Assembly (NCBI RefSeq): GCF_036323495.1
Contig: NZ_AP028947.1
Coordinates: forward strand, 2,790,001-2,854,000
Reading direction: 5' to 3'
Length of the DNA stretch: 64,000 nucleotides
DNA from: Limnobacter thiooxidans
GTDB lineage: Bacteria > Pseudomonadota > Gammaproteobacteria > Burkholderiales > Burkholderiaceae_B
Made by a program: the position numbers and the translations under genes. Position 1 is the first letter of the stretch; the number at the start of each line of letters is the position of its first letter. Shown piece after piece: positions 1 to 9,700 of this stretch. Under the pieces are notes generated by a model, which saw nothing but the letters and a program-made list of their open reading frames with translations, made no database searches and was not told where the DNA came from.

Positions 1-1
1 G

Positions 2-637
2 CAGGTTGAACTGCTCAGCGATGAAACCGACGAAACCGCCAGGCTGCGCAGCCTGCGCCGCTTGAAGGTGGGCACGGAACGCTCCACGCGCCTGGTCAAC
101 CAGTTGCTTGCCTTGGCGAGAACCGAAGCCCCTTCCGTGCTGCAATTCGAGAAACTGGACCTGACCCACGTTGCGAGGTCGGTCACCCGCGATTTCGTAC
201 CCGAGGCCATGAACAAGCGCATTGACCTGGGCGTCGAGGTACCCGATCACCCGGTGTATGTGACAGGCCAAACCCTGATGCTGACCGAAATGCTGAAGAA
301 CCTGGTGGAGAACGCCTTGCGGTATACGCCCAACGAGGGCTGTGTCACGGTTCGGGTCGACGACAGCCCTCAACGCGAAGCCATTCTGCTGGAAGTGGAA
401 GACGATGGGCCCGGCATACCGCCTAGCGAACGCAACCTGGTGTTTGACCGCTTTTACCGCGTACTGGGCACCAGTGAAGACGGCTCAGGCCTGGGCCTGG
501 CCATTGTTCAGGAAACTGCTCATCAGCACGACGCGCACGTCAGCATTCACGACAATCCGAAGTCTCTGCACGCAGATCGACCCGGCACCGTGATGCGTGT
601 CAGTTTCCCACCCCGCCACCGGCAGATGGAAGATTGA
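2..637 (+). CDS. Sensor histidine kinase, C-terminal part (5'-truncated)
   Basis: The frame is open from the window edge, so only the last 211 residues are present. They hold the end of the dimerisation/phosphoacceptor helices (RLVNQLLALARTEA) and a complete HATPase domain: N box LKNLVENALRYTP, G1 box DDGPGIP, F box FDRFYR and G2 box GSGLGLAIV. The style is that of TctE/QseC-type membrane kinases that phosphorylate an OmpR-type regulator; that partner would lie upstream, outside the window. The phosphoacceptor histidine is not in view. The downstream phoH gene starts 39 bases later. Family assignment is secure; the stimulus is unknown. Confidence 0.9.
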   Translation, partial: QVELLSDETDETARLRSLRRLKVGTERSTRLVNQLLALARTEAPSVLQFEKLDLTHVARSVTRDFVPEAMNKRIDLGVEVPDHPVYVTGQTLMLTEMLKNLVENALRYTPNEGCVTVRVDDSPQREAILLEVEDDGPGIPPSERNLVFDRFYRVLGTSEDGSGLGLAIVQETAHQHDAHVSIHDNPKSLHADRPGTVMRVSFPPRHRQMED

Positions 638-676
638 TTGCTTAAAATAGAAGATCAATTATTCAAGAAGCACCCC

Positions 677-1693
677 ATGAAATCAAAAGGCAGTGAATGG
701 CAAGCCCCCGAAGATGACAACCACAAGCTCGCCAACCTGTGCGGCCCCGTGGATGCCAACCTTCGGCAAATTGAAGCAGCCCTGCAGGTAAAAATTTCAC
801 GCCGCAACGGCACCTTGAATGTAGTGGGCGAGAAGGAAAACGCCAAGCAGGCTTTTATCCTGATCAATCACTTCTTCGAGAAAAGCGAAAAACCTGTCAC
901 TGCCGATGAAATTCAACTGGCGCTGGTTGAACTGAAAAATACCAACACCGTCGCCAGTTCGAAAAAGGAACCGAACATCATTACCGGCGAAGACGAGCCC
1001 GTGGTGTTGCGCACCAAGCGCGGCGACTTTCAGCCCCGCACTGAACGCCAGAAGGATTACCTGAAAGCCGTTCTGGAACACGACCTGACTTTCGGCATTG
1101 GCCCCGCCGGTACTGGAAAAACCTACATTGCCGTGGCCTGCGCCATTGATGCACTTGAACGTGACAGCGTGAAGCGCATCATCCTGACCCGCCCCGCCGT
1201 TGAAGCCGGCGAGCGCCTGGGCTTCCTGCCGGGTGACCTGAACCAGAAGGTAGACCCCTATTTGCGCCCCCTGTACGATGCCCTGTATGACTTGGCAGGC
1301 TATGAACGCGTCCAGAAGTGGTTTGAACGCAATGTCATTGAAATCGCGCCCCTGGCCTACATGCGCGGCCGCACGCTAAGCCACGCATTTGTCATTCTCG
1401 ACGAGGCGCAGAACACCACGCCCGAACAGATGAAAATGTTTTTGACCCGCATTGGTTTTGGCAGCAAGGCAGTGATCACCGGCGACGTGACCCAGATCGA
1501 CCTGCCCCGTGGCCAGCAAAGCGGCCTGGTACAAACCCAACACGTGCTGCGCAACGTGAAAGGCATCTCAATGACCTACTTCACCAGCCAGGACGTGGTT
1601 CGCCACCCCCTGGTGGCCCGTATTGTTGAGGCTTATGAACGTTTCCACAACCCCGAACGACCCAACCTGCCAACCGAACCCAATGCCCAATAA
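677..1693 (+). CDS. phoH: PhoH-family ATPase (YbeZ-like)
   Basis: A protein of about 338 residues. A basic N-terminal region of KH-like character (about 25-90) precedes the PhoH ATPase domain. Walker A is GPAGTGKTYIA and the Walker B region is FVILDEAQNT, followed by TRIGFGSKAVITGD, all typical of the family. PhoH proteins are cytoplasmic nucleotide hydrolases linked to RNA metabolism, and YbeZ works with the endoribonuclease YbeY. The ybeY start overlaps the end of this gene by 11 bases, so the two are translationally coupled. An upstream in-frame TTG would add 13 residues, but the ATG is preferred because the product then begins MKSKGSEW. Confidence 0.93.
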   Translation: MKSKGSEWQAPEDDNHKLANLCGPVDANLRQIEAALQVKISRRNGTLNVVGEKENAKQAFILINHFFEKSEKPVTADEIQLALVELKNTNTVASSKKEPNIITGEDEPVVLRTKRGDFQPRTERQKDYLKAVLEHDLTFGIGPAGTGKTYIAVACAIDALERDSVKRIILTRPAVEAGERLGFLPGDLNQKVDPYLRPLYDALYDLAGYERVQKWFERNVIEIAPLAYMRGRTLSHAFVILDEAQNTTPEQMKMFLTRIGFGSKAVITGDVTQIDLPRGQQSGLVQTQHVLRNVKGISMTYFTSQDVVRHPLVARIVEAYERFHNPERPNLPTEPNAQ

Positions 1694-2180
1694 AGCCAGC
1701 AACCTTGTCAGCGTGGCCATTCAATGGGCTGTGCATGCCGACCACCCTCCATTCTCGGAAGTGGACAACAGCCGCATTCGGCGCTGGGCGAAAGCCTGCT
1801 TTCTAGACCGCTCGGAGATCACCATTCGCTTGGTGGGCGAAGAAGAAGGCCGGCAACTGAACCGTGACTTCCGCGGAAAAGACTACGCCACCAATGTGCT
1901 GACCTTCCCCATGGACATGCCTGACCTGGGTGCCGACTCCGGCTTGCCCGTGTTCATGGCCGATATCGTGATTTGCCCCACCGTGGTGGAACGCGAGGCG
2001 GCTGAACAGCACAAAGACCCGATCGACCATCTTGCCCACCTGATTGTGCACGGCTGCCTGCATGCCCAAGGCTATGTACACGAGAGCGACAACCAGGCAG
2101 AACTGATGGAAAACCGGGAAATTGAAATCCTGAAACGTTTCAAGATATCAAACCCTTACGTGCTTTCCAGCAAAAAATAA
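1683..2180 (+). CDS. ybeY: Endoribonuclease YbeY
   Basis: A 165-residue protein with the YbeY metal site HGCLHAQGYVH, in which three histidines (HxxxHxxxxxH) bind zinc, and the conserved ATNVLTFP segment. YbeY is a single-strand endoribonuclease needed for 16S rRNA 3'-end maturation and 70S quality control. The start inside the 3' end of phoH gives normal length; an in-frame TTG further upstream would only add residues encoded within phoH. In many proteobacteria corC/ybeX and lnt follow ybeY; here the operon ends and a tRNA gene follows. Confidence 0.95.
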   Translation: MPNKASNLVSVAIQWAVHADHPPFSEVDNSRIRRWAKACFLDRSEITIRLVGEEEGRQLNRDFRGKDYATNVLTFPMDMPDLGADSGLPVFMADIVICPTVVEREAAEQHKDPIDHLAHLIVHGCLHAQGYVHESDNQAELMENREIEILKRFKISNPYVLSSKK

Positions 2181-2202
2181 TGGTTTTTTGGTGTTTCAGG
2201 GC

Positions 2203-2231
2203 TTGACCACTTAACAAAAGTTGGCCATAAT
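2203..2231 (+). promoter_or_regulatory. Sigma-70 promoter of the tRNA-Lys gene
   Basis: TTGACC is followed after exactly 17 bases by CATAAT, 41 bases upstream of the mature tRNA 5' end. Both hexamers are near consensus and the spacing is ideal. Confidence 0.75.
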
Positions 2232-2272
2232 CGCGGTCTTCGGTTGAGGGCGAAAGTCTGACAGCGAATTGT

Positions 2273-2348
2273 GGGTCGTTAGCTCAGCTGGTAGAGCAGA
2301 GGACTTTTAATCCTTTGGTCGTGAGTTCGAATCTCGCACGACCCACCA
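2273..2348 (+). tRNA. tRNA-Lys (TTT anticodon)
   Basis: A 76-base cloverleaf. The acceptor stem GGGTCGT pairs with ACGACCC, the D arm contains AGCTCAGCTGGTAGAGC, the anticodon loop is CTTTTAA with TTT at 2306-2308, and the T loop is TTCGAAT. The CCA end is encoded. A single promoter and a strong terminator flank it, so it is a one-gene transcription unit. Confidence 0.98.
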
Positions 2349-2356
2349 CAAAATAC

Positions 2357-2389
2357 AAAAAGCCTGAGTGTAAAAGCTCAGGCTTTTTT
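2357..2389 (+). terminator. Rho-independent terminator after tRNA-Lys
   Basis: A perfect stem AGCCTGAG / CTCAGGCT around TGTAAAAG, preceded by five A and followed by five or more T. It would also work on the minus strand for the LuxR-type gene ending at 2519. Confidence 0.9.
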
Positions 2390-2518
2390 CATTTCCGGCG
2401 AGTCCGTGCCAATTTCTGATTCTTGAAACTGAATTGTTCTCACCAACGATCGGTTTTGATGTTTACCCAGACAGACTTGAAGACCGAAGAGTTCGCGCTA
2501 CGGATTGATTAAATCCTG

Positions 2519-3196
2519 TCATTGAGGCTCACTGCACATGCTTCGTTCCACAGCTTCTTTGCCATAAAGCCGCTCAGCCATTTTCTTGGCCTGTAAAAAG
2601 CACGTTACTGCTTCTTTCGAGTTAACCACATCAAGCCTGAGAAAGGCGTCCCGAAGGTGGGCCTTGACCGTATCCGGACTGACCTTCATTTCACGGGCAA
2701 TTTCCTTGACCGACATCCCGGTACTCAAGTGATCGATAACCCGGGCCTGCTTGATGGTCAATGGCTTGTTGGCACCCGGCATCTGAATCAGGCTTTGATA
2801 AATGCTTCGGTTTTCAATGCCATCCGTTTTGAACAAGTCCTTGTTGAGGGAATGCTGAACCTCTTCGACAATATTTTTGAACTTGGTACTTTTTGACAAA
2901 TAAACACCACCACTGCTTTTGATTTTTCCAACCAATTCCTCATCCTCTATGGATGTGAAGAAGAAGCGCCTGGCGTGCATGAAATGGGTGGAAATCCATG
3001 ACAGCACTTCCTCGGGTGTGGCGCCAGGTATAACAAGGTCTGACAGAACCAAATCAAAACTGCCTGAATCAAGTGCCTGCAAATCACACATTTTCTCAAC
3101 ATACGTGACTTCATGGGGTTCAATAATCGAGGAGAAGATTTCCTCAGTAATCATTGCGGTCATGGGATGGTCTTCAACTATCAACAGTTTGGGCAT
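2519..3196 (-). CDS. LuxR/NarL-type response regulator
   Basis: A 225-residue two-domain regulator. The receiver (about 1-120) begins MPKLLIVEDHP with the acidic pair, and the phosphoacceptor Asp lies in FDLVLSDLVIPG. The C-terminal LuxR-type helix-turn-helix (about 155-215) contains LTIKQARVIDHLSTGMSVKE and SPDTVKAHLRDAF. The start is chosen because GAGG lies 7 bases upstream and the receiver strand begins immediately; an upstream ATG adds ten non-conserved residues. It lies 45 bases downstream of a hybrid kinase on the same strand and is probably its output transcription factor. Confidence 0.9.
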   Translation of the reverse strand: MPKLLIVEDHPMTAMITEEIFSSIIEPHEVTYVEKMCDLQALDSGSFDLVLSDLVIPGATPEEVLSWISTHFMHARRFFFTSIEDEELVGKIKSSGGVYLSKSTKFKNIVEEVQHSLNKDLFKTDGIENRSIYQSLIQMPGANKPLTIKQARVIDHLSTGMSVKEIAREMKVSPDTVKAHLRDAFLRLDVVNSKEAVTCFLQAKKMAERLYGKEAVERSMCSEPQ

Positions 3197-3241
3197 TTGC
3201 TTTACCTCACGACATGGAACTGACAATCAACGACTTTTCGG

Positions 3242-5362
3242 TCAAGTGAGCAGTAAATCTGCTTTTGATCGAAACTGGTCAAAACTGGTTAATATGCTTT
3301 CAAGGTTAAAAGGCTTCATTAAAATTGAGTCGAAATTTTCGGCGTGTAACAGCTGAACCTCCTCGACCGAAGAGGCTGTCAACGCTGCTAAAAACGCGGT
3401 ACTGGAATGGCGGCCTTGACGCACAAGTGCTGCAAACTCTGCACCACCCATCTCGGGCATGTGCAGATCAGACAAAACAATATCGATTCTCTCCGAACAG
3501 TTTTCAAGGAAAAAAATCGCTTCTCCAGGACTGGAAAATGTCTGCAGATGATGATTGGTTTTCTTCAGCAGCTCTTCCGCAACCATCAGATTGAATTGAT
3601 TGTCATCCACGTACAGCAAGCGCAATTGGAGACCGTCCCTGCTGATCTTTCTCGATATTTGAGGGATGTGGGGCCCAGCATTGAATTCCACGTACTTCAA
3701 CGAATTTGTTTTTTTGTCGTTGTTGTGCTTGAAAGCCAATTCAAACTGACAACAGGTCCCCACCCCAACCGTGCTCTCGATCTTCAACTCGCCGCCCATC
3801 AACATGATTATTCGGCTGGCGATATTCAAGCCCAAACCTGTTCCACCAAACTGCCGGGCGATACTGCTGTCCGCTTGCTTGTAGGGCTCCAAAAGTTTCC
3901 GGATCATGTTGGGTGCAATGCCATCGCCACAGTCAGACACAGCGAAAGACACTTTGACTTGCCCAGGGCTTACCTCTTGGACCAAAACCGTCAGATCCAC
4001 AACGCTGCCAGCACGGGTGAATTTCACCGCATTGTTCATCAGGTTCATCAAGACCTGTTTCAGGCGTAGCGGATCGCCCATCACTTTCAAAGGTATGTCT
4101 GGATCAATTTCTGTTTTGAGGGTGACCCTTTTGCTACGACATTGAACTGACACAAAATCTTTGACTTCCTTGACTACGTACCGGAGATCAAACTCAATGT
4201 CTTCCAACTGAAGCGCGGAGAGCTCCATTTTCTTCAAGTCCAGGATGTTATTGAGTGTGTCCAAAGCAGTGCTCAAAGCAGAGCCCTGGATCTGCAACAG
4301 CTTCTGTGCATCGGGGTTGAATGACATGTGCTCCAGTTCAGTAGAAACACATTTCATTGTGGCTAGGGGATTTCTGATTTCATGACCCAGAATACCTATA
4401 AAGTCTTCAGCGTTTTTCCGGCTCGCTTCAAGCTGCAAGGCCTGTTCGGTCAGCTCCGCATTGACTCTCTCAAGCTCATCCATCAATTGTTGACGCTGCC
4501 GGGTAAAGAACAGGTGAAAGCTGTAACTCAACATTAGCCACGCCAGAAACCCCAGGGCCAAACAGGCCAGCAGTTTCAAAACCATGGCACGTGTTGACAG
4601 TCCAGCCACTACGAGGGTGGTTTGCGTGGGTTTTAGCTCCAGAGTCCAGGTACCTCCGAGGGCCACCAGGTTACGGGTAATCCGGGGGAAAACAGGGGAG
4701 AAAAAAGCATCGTGATTTTTATCAAACAGCTTGGATCTAATGCTGAAAGTGTCTCCCGAGGAATTCGTAAACTGAAGACTGGCGGCAAACTTCGTGGTGT
4801 CTTCCAAAAGCTCGAGAATTTTCTGAAGCTGGGTAACGTCCAGTTCCATGTTGAGCATCCCCAGCATTTGGGGTTGCGGTTCTTCCTGCTGCAGCAGAGG
4901 AACGCTCAATCTCAACTTGAACTTCTGTTCGGGTTGTACTTCCACAGATTGATTGATGACGCTCAGCGAGGGTGCCACCGAAGTCAATTGATCCACGCGT
5001 AAATCCTGATCGGTCAATGAAAAATCGTTGGCGGCAAAAAGACTTTCACTTGAATACAGCAATGAATGCAAATCTGCCCACACGTGAGATGACGTGATGT
5101 TGATGTGAAAGCCATTGACCTTCTTGTTGTCTTCATTAAGAACCAGCAACAAGGCCTGTAACCCACTCAGCTTGGATTCAAAGTCAGAGAGTTTGCTGAC
5201 CACAAGTCCCGAATACTGTTCGATGAACGCATTTTGAACTTTGCTTATTGTTCGAATATTTACAAATTGATAAACAAACACCATGGCCATCGAAATCAAT
5301 GCCACAAAAATCCCCAGACCGAATGCCATGGCCTGAAATCGGTTGCGGTAGCTTATCTTCAT
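3242..5362 (-). CDS. Membrane hybrid histidine kinase with C-terminal receiver
   Basis: A 706-residue inner-membrane sensor. Transmembrane helix 1 is at about 12-34, a periplasmic sensor of roughly 220 residues follows, and transmembrane helix 2 is near 258-282. A coiled coil leads into HisKA with phosphoacceptor motif GHEIRNPLATM and HATPase with MNNAVKFT, DCGDGIAP and GGTGLGLNIAS. A receiver (about 575-695) carries its Asp in IVLSDLHMPEMGG. The histidine is followed by EIRNPL, a common variant of EIRTPL. The adjacent LuxR-type regulator probably receives the phosphate, and the orphan Hpt protein at about 6.3 kb could carry it. The ligand is unknown. Confidence 0.9.
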   Translation of the reverse strand: MKISYRNRFQAMAFGLGIFVALISMAMVFVYQFVNIRTISKVQNAFIEQYSGLVVSKLSDFESKLSGLQALLLVLNEDNKKVNGFHINITSSHVWADLHSLLYSSESLFAANDFSLTDQDLRVDQLTSVAPSLSVINQSVEVQPEQKFKLRLSVPLLQQEEPQPQMLGMLNMELDVTQLQKILELLEDTTKFAASLQFTNSSGDTFSIRSKLFDKNHDAFFSPVFPRITRNLVALGGTWTLELKPTQTTLVVAGLSTRAMVLKLLACLALGFLAWLMLSYSFHLFFTRQRQQLMDELERVNAELTEQALQLEASRKNAEDFIGILGHEIRNPLATMKCVSTELEHMSFNPDAQKLLQIQGSALSTALDTLNNILDLKKMELSALQLEDIEFDLRYVVKEVKDFVSVQCRSKRVTLKTEIDPDIPLKVMGDPLRLKQVLMNLMNNAVKFTRAGSVVDLTVLVQEVSPGQVKVSFAVSDCGDGIAPNMIRKLLEPYKQADSSIARQFGGTGLGLNIASRIIMLMGGELKIESTVGVGTCCQFELAFKHNNDKKTNSLKYVEFNAGPHIPQISRKISRDGLQLRLLYVDDNQFNLMVAEELLKKTNHHLQTFSSPGEAIFFLENCSERIDIVLSDLHMPEMGGAEFAALVRQGRHSSTAFLAALTASSVEEVQLLHAENFDSILMKPFNLESILTSFDQFRSKADLLLT

Positions 5363-5695
5363 GCGCCACCCAACGAAAACCTCTTCAGGTCTCTTAACGC
5401 AGTTGCCATCATCCCTTGCCCCAAAAACCTTGTCACCGACAAACCGCTATTGTTATTTTCATTTATGTTAAACAGCATAGACCGAAATGTGCCGCAAATC
5501 ACCTACCGCATTGGGTAAACCTTCGTAGAAAAAACCAAGCGAAAACCCTTAACGAATCCAGCACAATTGTTTCAGATGTAATCAAATTACTCACAAAGAG
5601 AAACTCGACTACCCCCCACCACCTAGGGAAATCCCCATTCGAGTGAATCACATCCCAACTCAAGATGTAGAAACTGAAGGGGTAGGAGGTTCAAC
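5363..5695. other. Divergent intergenic region
   Basis: About 330 bases between the minus-strand hybrid kinase and the plus-strand small ORF. It should contain the promoters of both units. I see no convincing -35/-10 pair, repeat or RNA structure. The only clear signal is the strong TAGGAGG just before the small ORF at its right edge. Confidence 0.5.
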
Positions 5696-5854
5696 ATGGA
5701 AACGTTTTTAAAAATCACCCTGTGTTACCTGGCCGTTGTGCCTGATTCAGTTTCAGAAATGTATTTGTTTTACCTCGATATGGAGCATTGGGCCATGCGT
5801 GTTGGATTCGGATTCAACGCGGTTTATTTGTTACCTGAACACCTTGGTTTTTAG
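5696..5854 (+). CDS. Small ORF of 52 residues with a consensus ribosome-binding site
   Basis: An ATG placed 6 bases after a perfect AGGAGG opens 52 codons ending in TAG. The next gene starts 11 bases after its stop, behind its own GAAGGAAA. The product begins METFLKITLCYLAVV and is rich in aromatic and hydrophobic residues, with no recognisable domain and no charged C-terminus. It could be a small regulatory or leader peptide coupled to the downstream gene. Evidence is limited to the ribosome-binding site, spacing and operon-like position; no homologue was checked. Confidence 0.55.
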   Translation: METFLKITLCYLAVVPDSVSEMYLFYLDMEHWAMRVGFGFNAVYLLPEHLGF

Positions 5855-5865
5855 AAGGAAACGCC

Positions 5866-6288
5866 ATGCAAACACATCTGTTGCAAAAAAATATTCGCCT
5901 GGTGAAAGGTATTCAATACCAGTCGCAACAACCCGTGATGCGCTTCGAAGAACCACAGGATTTGCAGAATACGCTTCAAAATGTAATTGCTGGACTGTCT
6001 CTTTTCAGGGAAGAATTGCTGAATGGTCGCAACGCCAGGGAGGTACTTCAGACACTCAGCCAGTTAAAACTGTGGCTGCGAGACAAACCTTTGATTTCAG
6101 GAATGGTTCTCGGCAAAATTGAAACACTCGAGAACATGATCGGCACCACATATTCGCACCCTGTAATCAATCAGGACAGCATTATCCTGTCCTCCAGCTG
6201 TCCACAGGCAGAAATTGTTGATAGCCTTGAAATGTGCCAGCACATATTTTTCATGGAAATGGCAATCAATAACACCTTACTCATATAA
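5866..6288 (+). CDS. Unknown 140-residue protein in the phosphorelay island
   Basis: I do not recognise this protein. It is predicted to be mostly helical, with no signal peptide or membrane segment. The central part (about 30-95) has a heptad-like pattern (LQNTLQNVIAGLSLFREELL). The start has GAAGGAAA 6 bases upstream. It sits between a small ORF and an Hpt protein, all reading in the same direction as the large hybrid kinase, so a role in the same signalling network is a guess from context. Confidence 0.7.
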   Translation: MQTHLLQKNIRLVKGIQYQSQQPVMRFEEPQDLQNTLQNVIAGLSLFREELLNGRNAREVLQTLSQLKLWLRDKPLISGMVLGKIETLENMIGTTYSHPVINQDSIILSSSCPQAEIVDSLEMCQHIFFMEMAINNTLLI

Positions 6289-6320
6289 ATTGAGCGTCTG
6301 AGTTATCCATATTGAGCAGC

Positions 6321-6659
6321 ATGAAAACCAACATTGAACTCCCGGGATTTGACACACAAGACGCCTTGGACAAATTCGGAGGAGACCGGGTTTTGTTGAT
6401 CAAGTATGTGTCGTTGATGATCAAGGACTTGGATAAACGCCTGCCATTATTGGGATCAATGTTGAATAACCATGATTTTGAAAATGCCAAAATAGAACTG
6501 CATACGATGCGCGGAACAGCCTCTGCATTGTCCGCGACGCATTTGATTTCACTTTGCCTTGAATGTGAGAAGAGTTGCCAACAAAAACTTGACCAACAAT
6601 CGCTCCATATCTACATGGAACTCAAGTGTGCTGTTGATTTAATCAGACAGGCCATTTAA
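6321..6659 (+). CDS. Orphan histidine phosphotransfer (Hpt) protein
   Basis: A 112-residue all-helical protein matching a stand-alone Hpt domain. The motif ELHTMRGTASALSA carries the phosphoacceptor His, as in Hpt domains of multistep phosphorelays. The N-terminal FGGDRVLLIKYVSLMI is the usual first helix. Such proteins shuttle phosphate between the receiver of a hybrid kinase and a response regulator. Two hybrid kinases flank it: the one at 3.2-5.4 kb lacks its own Hpt, the one at 6.8-10.4 kb has one. The ATG is preferred over a TTG three codons upstream. Confidence 0.85.
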   Translation: MKTNIELPGFDTQDALDKFGGDRVLLIKYVSLMIKDLDKRLPLLGSMLNNHDFENAKIELHTMRGTASALSATHLISLCLECEKSCQQKLDQQSLHIYMELKCAVDLIRQAI

Positions 6660-6662
6660 CCG

Positions 6663-6682
6663 CCCCCCTTATAACAGGGGGG
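6663..6682 (+). other. G/C hairpin between Hpt and hybrid kinase genes
   Basis: Six C and six G flank an 8-base loop, four bases after the Hpt stop codon. No T run follows, so it is not a standard terminator; it could stabilise the upstream mRNA 3' end or attenuate read-through. Confidence 0.4.
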
Positions 6683-6772
6683 AGTACCCAAATGATGGGG
6701 GTTTTAATACAGCAATAAAATTAAAATACCGCAAAGAAGATGGCTCACTTAATCTTGTTGTGGAAATGGTCT

Positions 6773-9700
6773 ATGAAAATTCTGTATGTCGAAGACGATG
6801 AACATATTCAATGGCTTACAGGCACCCTACTGACCACACTGGATCATGAAATTACTGAGGCAGCAAACGCCGCGCAGGCCTGGAGTTTACTGGAACAAAA
6901 CCCCAAACAATTCGACTGTCTGATACTGGACAAAAATCTGCCTGAATGTTCCGGACTGGATTTGTTGAAGGCGATTCGTTCTTCCGCCTGGCACTATGAC
7001 ATTCCCGTGATCATGTTGACCGCGGAAGCTGGAAACAATGGCCTGATTGAATGCCTTGAGGGTGGAGTCAGCCTTTACTTGAGCAAACCCGCCACGCGTG
7101 AATTATTGAAAGCAGCACTTGAACAACTTCAGGGTGAAAACAGAAAACGTCTTGGCTTGCTAAACCTTAGCAATCAATTTTCAAGTGCAGTATCGAACCT
7201 GACAGAGGGATATTTCAGAATTCAAAACCCCAGTCAGGCAAAAAGTCTGGCCTTTTTGCTTAGCCAACAAACACAAAATCCTGACCGAACCTATCTTGGT
7301 ATCCTGGAAGTTCTTGTCAATTCAATTGAGCACGGAAACATTCGGTTCAACAATTCGCAGCTTAAAAATCAACTCGGCAAGAGCGACCTTCACGCGCAAC
7401 TCGACTCATTAAGCAAACAACCACCTTTCTGTGAAAAGTGGGTTGACGTCCGCCTGTCTTCAGATGATTTCATTACACGAATTGAGGTCCGCGATCAGGG
7501 TATTGGTTTTGACTGGAAAAGAACATTGTCACAAAACCAAGGCAACAGGTCGTTGGGCGATATTCACGGCATGCACAGAATCCTGAATGCAGGGTTTCTC
7601 GATTTTCATTACCTCGACGGTGGATGTACGGCAGTGATCGTCATAAAAAAAACACCGTCAAAGAATGGGATCAAGCCTGAAAACAACACCGACTCTGTGG
7701 CACTTTCCGACCCATTTGAACCCGCTTCCACCAGCAAGCCCCAAGAAACTGCAGAGCGATTGGAAAAAAAGTCGCCCCGAACCGTTGAATACAAGGTTAC
7801 AAATGGCGATCTGTTCAACTGCTCCAACGGGGAACTTCTCAAGGCAATTAACCAGATTACATCCGGATTTATTGCATCCAACGACTTTGGCAAGTTCTTC
7901 GAATTGACTCTCGACGTGATTTTATCGGTGACGGGAAGCGAGTATGGATTTTTATCCGAGCTGATGCATGACGAGAATGAAAGCCCCTACATGAGGGCCT
8001 ATGCCATTTCAAACATTGCTTGGGATGAACACAGTCAAGAACGATACGAATGCTTCACCAGAGAGGGTCACATGGACTTTCATGCGATGGACAACCTCTT
8101 TGGATCCGTGTTGCTCAGCGGTGAACCCTTGATTGCCAATCATACGAAAACCCACTACAGCGCTGGCGGCTTTCCGAAGGGACATCGAAACATGGAGGCC
8201 TTCCTGGGCATACCATTGATGGGTTCAGGCAAGGTATTGGGAATGGTGGCCATTGCCAACAGACCCGGTGGTTATCATCCAGAAATGATTGAATGGCTTG
8301 AACCGGTCCGTTCAACCTTGAGCAGCATCATTATCAGCATGCGCAATGAGCGGCACCGACTGATGATCGAAAAACAATTGAAAGAAGCCAAGGAAATTGC
8401 AGAACGCGCCAATGATGCGAAAAGCTTTTTTCTGGCCACAATCAGTCATGAAATTCGCACTCCAATGAATGCCATTGTGGGCATGTCTGAACTTTTGATG
8501 AACTCACCTTTAACTACTTCCCAAACCTATTTTGCCAAGGTCATCAACAGGAACACAGAGCTTCTGCTTTCCATCATCAATGATGTGCTGAACCTGTCAA
8601 AAATCAAGGCCGGTAAAATGAAAGTGATTGAGGGGGATTTTGATCTCGAAGAAGTGTTATCGGAGGTCGCTGAAATACTGGGGCACAGCGCCACGGAGAA
8701 AAATCTGGGTTTGATCATGAGTTATCCGCTCCAGCTGCCACGCAAACTTCACGGTGATGCGGCCAAAATCAAACAGATCTTGATCAACCTGGTCAACAAT
8801 GCCATCAAGTTCACGGACAAAGGGCATGTACTCGTCTCAGTAAGCACACCCGAACGAAGCAGGATATGCATCGATATCCAAGACACTGGAATCGGAATCT
8901 CTGAAGAATCAATACCGCAACTTTTTAGCCCGTTTCACCAGGTGGACCAAACAGCCTCCCGTGAACATGGTGGCACAGGGTTGGGGCTTGCAATCAGCCA
9001 GAAGTTTGCGCAACTTCTGGAGGGTCACATCAGGATTCAAAGTCAAAAAGGAATCGGATCCACTTTCAGCTTTGAATTCCCAATCAAAACGACTGAAGAA
9101 ATCAATTCTTCACGCCACACAAACATCAAGGACCTGGAGGTCTGTTTCATAACGAGCAGCAAAGAAGTGCAGCGCTTGGCTCAATGCCACATGAGGCAAT
9201 ATCAGGGGGTTAAGGTGCATGTCTGTGAGACTGCACATACAGCGGCCATAGAGCAGAATCATTCTTGCGCAAATGAAAGACGGTTGATACTGATTGAGCA
9301 AAATCACCCCGGCTTGAGATATCAATCCAACCGACAGGAAAGAATTCAAACCGGGTTTGACGTGTTCGCTGCGCACGGTAATGCTGACTGCTCGGAAACC
9401 AATGACGGCTTCCATCAATCAAATATTCTGGGTGTGGTGTCTAAACATTTCGGATTTGAGAGTTTTGATCAGACGCTAAGCCAGATTGTAGGCAAGCTAA
9501 ATGGGCAAGAAACAGACAACCCCGGCGAACTCAATACAATTGACCAAGGCAAGGTTTTAAATGAATTGGGTCTCGATGGTCTTTCGGGCACATCGGCTCC
9601 CCCCAATATTTTATTAGTAGAGGACAATCCGATCAATCAGGATGTGGCCAGCCTTGTTCTGACGCAAATGGGTTGCCTGGTGGATGTTGCGTTCAACGGC

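Noticed and set aside
6663..6682. G/C hairpin as a rho-independent terminator
   Set aside because: No T run follows on the plus strand, so it was kept only as a hairpin.
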